Shown piece by piece: positions 6,837 through 7,968 of a stretch of 7,968 bases of DNA (its first letter is position 1; every line of letters starts with the position of its first letter). The DNA lies in the NCBI GenBank assembly GCA_945827765.1, contig CALZPS010000062.1, forward strand, positions 1 through 7,968, in the 5' to 3' direction. A program made the position numbers and the translations under genes. Origin of the DNA: an uncultured Lachnospiraceae bacterium. Lineage in GTDB: Bacteria > Bacillota > Clostridia > Lachnospirales > Lachnospiraceae. The notes under the pieces are model-generated. The model saw only the letters and a list, made by a program, of their open reading frames with translations. It did no database searches and was not told the DNA's origin.

Positions 6837-7421
6837 TCACACTTTTTCCTGAAGATATACCCCGATTTCATCAAGACATTCCTGAAAATCGTTATTTTCA
6901 AATTTTTTGATGATTCCCGCCTCTTTTAATTTCTCCTCGGAAAAATCCTCTGCATCCGCCAAATACCTGCGGCATAGCTCGGCATATTTCGGTTCTTTCT
7001 GCGAACGTTCCCGCTCTAATGCCCTCGCAAGTCTTTCACCGTCTTCTACTTCTACATACACCGGAACCATTATCTCTTTACCAAAATATTCTTTCATCGC
7101 CTCATAGGACTCCAAAGTACCAATCATCAGATAATCATGATGCTGTAAATCAATCTGTCCGTCATCCGCCGTAAAATATCGCCAGATACCATGTACCGTC
7201 TCATATGCACGCTGTTCGATTACTCGTCCCGCATTCTCCAGTTCTCTCAGTTTTTTCTCATCCACAAAATGATATTCCACACCGTCCGTTTCGCCTGCCC
7301 TTATCGGGCGGGTCGTGTAAAGCACGATATCCCGATATTCCGGCAATCTCCTTCTTAGTTCCTTGAAAATAGAATCCTTTCCCGAGGCACTTTTTCCCAT
7401 GATATAACAAATTTTTCCCAT
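6837..7421 (-). CDS. Guanylate kinase-like nucleotide kinase
   Basis: The start is ATG 7421, preceded by GGAG with a 7-base gap, giving 194 residues; the frame continues 34 codons further upstream but through a palindrome, without a good binding site. The P-loop is GKSASGKDS (9-17), unusual compared with GPSGVGKGT of Gmk. The GMP-binding signature is clear: YTTRPIRAGETDGVEYHFV (35-53) with Arg38, Arg41, Glu44 and Tyr50. Glu69 matches the conserved acidic residue, but the VHGNYYGT block of Gmk has become VHGIWRYFT. The LID-like segment ALERERSQKEPKYAELCRRYLADAEDF fits the family. It would phosphorylate GMP or a related nucleotide; the true substrate is uncertain because a canonical gmk is normally elsewhere in the genome. 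It sits between the decarboxylase and holB, the place held by tmk in Bacillus. Spacing to holB is large because of the repeats. Confidence 0.85.
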   Translation of the reverse strand: MGKICYIMGKSASGKDSIFKELRRRLPEYRDIVLYTTRPIRAGETDGVEYHFVDEKKLRELENAGRVIEQRAYETVHGIWRYFTADDGQIDLQHHDYLMIGTLESYEAMKEYFGKEIMVPVYVEVEDGERLARALERERSQKEPKYAELCRRYLADAEDFSEEKLKEAGIIKKFENNDFQECLDEIGVYLQEKV

Positions 7422-7460
7422 TTTGTATCTCCATATAATAAAATATAAGCCAAAGGACAA

Positions 7461-7501
7461 ATGGACATAAAATACATGCTTGCATGTATTCTTATGTCTA
7501 T
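7461..7501. promoter_or_regulatory. 41-bp near-perfect hairpin/palindrome upstream of the guanylate-kinase-like gene
   Basis: The arms 7461-7479 and 7482-7501 pair through 18 Watson-Crick pairs and one G-T pair with a TT loop; C7491 is the only bulge. The core is GACATAA, AATACATGC and their complements. It ends 39 bases before the start codon at 7421. No U-tract follows on the minus strand, so a terminator for the decarboxylase mRNA is doubtful. It could be an operator, or an mRNA structure governing kinase expression or processing. AT-rich sequence and the ribosome binding site follow. Confidence 0.7.
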
Positions 7502-7513
7502 GGGTCCCGCAAA

Positions 7514-7525
7514 ACATGATCATGT
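7514..7525. promoter_or_regulatory. 12-bp perfect palindrome ACATGATCATGT
   Basis: ACATGATCATGT is its own reverse complement. It repeats the half-sites ACATG and CATGT that form the centre of the neighbouring hairpin (ACATGCTTGCATGT, 7474-7487), with centres 39 bp apart. The flanks GCAAA and TTTGC extend the pairing imperfectly. Two similar dyads in one 163-bp intergenic region suggest, but do not prove, a dimeric DNA-binding protein site. Confidence 0.35.
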
Positions 7526-7584
7526 AGCCTTTGCCCCATGATGCTTACGGATTTCTTTTCATTTCCTTGCTTTACGCCTCTGAT

Positions 7585-7920
7585 TTACGATTTCAGAACC
7601 AAAATATTGTCCTGCCTGCCAAGTCCTTCGATTTCAAATCCAAGATTCCGATATCGTTCCAATATTTCCAATACCTGCCGCGAAATCCGCTCGCCAGGCA
7701 CAAGCAGTGGAATTCCCGGCGGATAAAGATACGCATATTCCGCTGAAATCATACCTTCACATTCTTCCCACGGAATTCTCTCAACGTGGTACTCTTTTTC
7801 TTTTTTACATGTTTCTCTTATGTGCTGTATAGTTTCATTCTTCTTTTTTACACAGCGTAAAATTCTAACCGTTTCCGCGCTGGTATATACCTGCATAAGT
7901 TTCGGCAGTTCAAATTTCCC
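7585..7920 (-). CDS. Orn/Lys/Arg decarboxylase-family PLP enzyme, C-terminal fragment
   Basis: Only the last 112 codons are present; the rest is lost at the contig end, where adapter sequence begins. The fragment is the Orn/Lys/Arg decarboxylase C-terminal domain, shown by EECEGMISAEYAYLYPPGIPLLVPGERIS, the highly conserved EG-(I/V)SAEYVYPYPPGIPL-VPGE block, followed by LEILERYRNLGFEIEGL. The PLP-binding domain with the Schiff-base lysine is outside. Such enzymes (Bacillus YaaO/SpeA type) decarboxylate basic amino acids, for example arginine to agmatine or lysine to cadaverine; the fragment cannot tell which. In Bacillus yaaO is likewise just upstream of tmk and holB. An apparent GTG start giving MYKRQ lies inside the adapter and is false. 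Stop TAA at 7585-7587, then 163 bp to the kinase-like gene. Confidence 0.9.
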   Translation of the reverse strand, partial: GKFELPKLMQVYTSAETVRILRCVKKKNETIQHIRETCKKEKEYHVERIPWEECEGMISAEYAYLYPPGIPLLVPGERISRQVLEILERYRNLGFEIEGLGRQDNILVLKS

Positions 7921-7968
7921 CTGTCTCTTATACACATCTGACGCTGCCGACGATACTCCTTGTGTAGA
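7921..7968. other. Illumina Nextera adapter read-through with i5 index (assembly contamination)
   Basis: Bases 7921-7939 are CTGTCTCTTATACACATCT, the 19-bp Tn5 mosaic end used in Nextera libraries. Bases 7940-7953, GACGCTGCCGACGA, are the reverse complement of the Nextera read 1 extension. Bases 7954-7961, TACTCCTT, reverse-complement to AAGGAGTA, the index known as N507/S507. Bases 7962-7968, GTGTAGA, begin the P5 part. The order and orientation are exactly those of an untrimmed read running through a short insert. This is not genomic and not a transposon insertion. Confidence 0.98.

Noticed and set aside
5989..6929. Plus-strand open frames of 128-254 codons across the repeats
   Set aside because: They overlap holB and the kinase-like gene in antisense. 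They stay open because the unit length is a multiple of three and its composition is stop-poor; all three plus frames are open there.
7422..7523. N-terminal extension of the guanylate-kinase-like protein from 7523
   Set aside because: It reads through the palindrome and lacks a good ribosome binding site, while ATG 7421 has GGAG at 7 bases and places the P-loop at the expected N-terminal position.
7921..7939. Tn5/IS50 end as a native mobile element
   Set aside because: It continues into the synthetic Nextera extension, an index and P5, so it comes from library preparation.

Overview
The window reads as chromosomal DNA from a spore-forming Clostridia bacterium, most likely a Lachnospiraceae-type gut Firmicute. 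This rests on gene content (SpmB, RicT, a Bacillus-like holB-ricT-trmN6-rsmI order), strong AGGAGG-type ribosome binding sites and moderate GC. Placement is inference from gene style; no 16S or marker search was possible. The right-hand 48 bases (7921-7968) are not biological: they match an Illumina Nextera adapter with an i5 index. The true sequence ends at 7920, which is probably a contig end.

Layout. 1-1414 (minus): N-terminal 471 residues of a DUF885-type zinc-peptidase-like lipoprotein, cut by the window edge. 1415-1607: divergent intergenic region with an interrupted inverted repeat. 1608-2138 (plus): spmB without spmA beside it. 2148-2176: a good sigma-A-like promoter. 2213-2893 (plus): a MalK/MsmK-like ABC ATPase domain with intact Walker A but a destroyed signature motif, D-loop and H-loop. 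It converges, 3 bp apart, on rsmI.

2897-7920 (minus) is a co-directional housekeeping block. In transcription order it holds the tail of an Orn/Lys/Arg decarboxylase-family gene, a guanylate-kinase-like gene, holB (clamp-loader delta'), ricT (Fe-S regulator of RNase Y and sporulation), trmN6-like (tRNA m6A methyltransferase) and rsmI (16S rRNA C1402 2'-O-methyltransferase). It parallels the Bacillus yaaO-tmk-yaaQ-yaaR-holB-yaaT-yabA-yabB-yazA-yabC cluster. The guanylate-kinase-like gene sits where tmk sits in Bacillus, and yaaQ, yaaR, yabA and yazA are absent.

Two intergenic regions in this block are structured. Between the kinase gene and holB (6511-6836) are three tandem units of about 66 bp, each able to form small hairpins, next to a 57-bp near-palindrome. 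Between the decarboxylase and the kinase gene (7422-7584) are a 41-bp near-perfect hairpin and a 12-bp perfect palindrome, both carrying ACATG/CATGT half-sites. I see no CRISPR, tRNA, rRNA, phage or IS element, and no clear new multi-gene system. The best leads are the degenerate ABC protein and the structured repeat region; the most certain unusual observation is the adapter.
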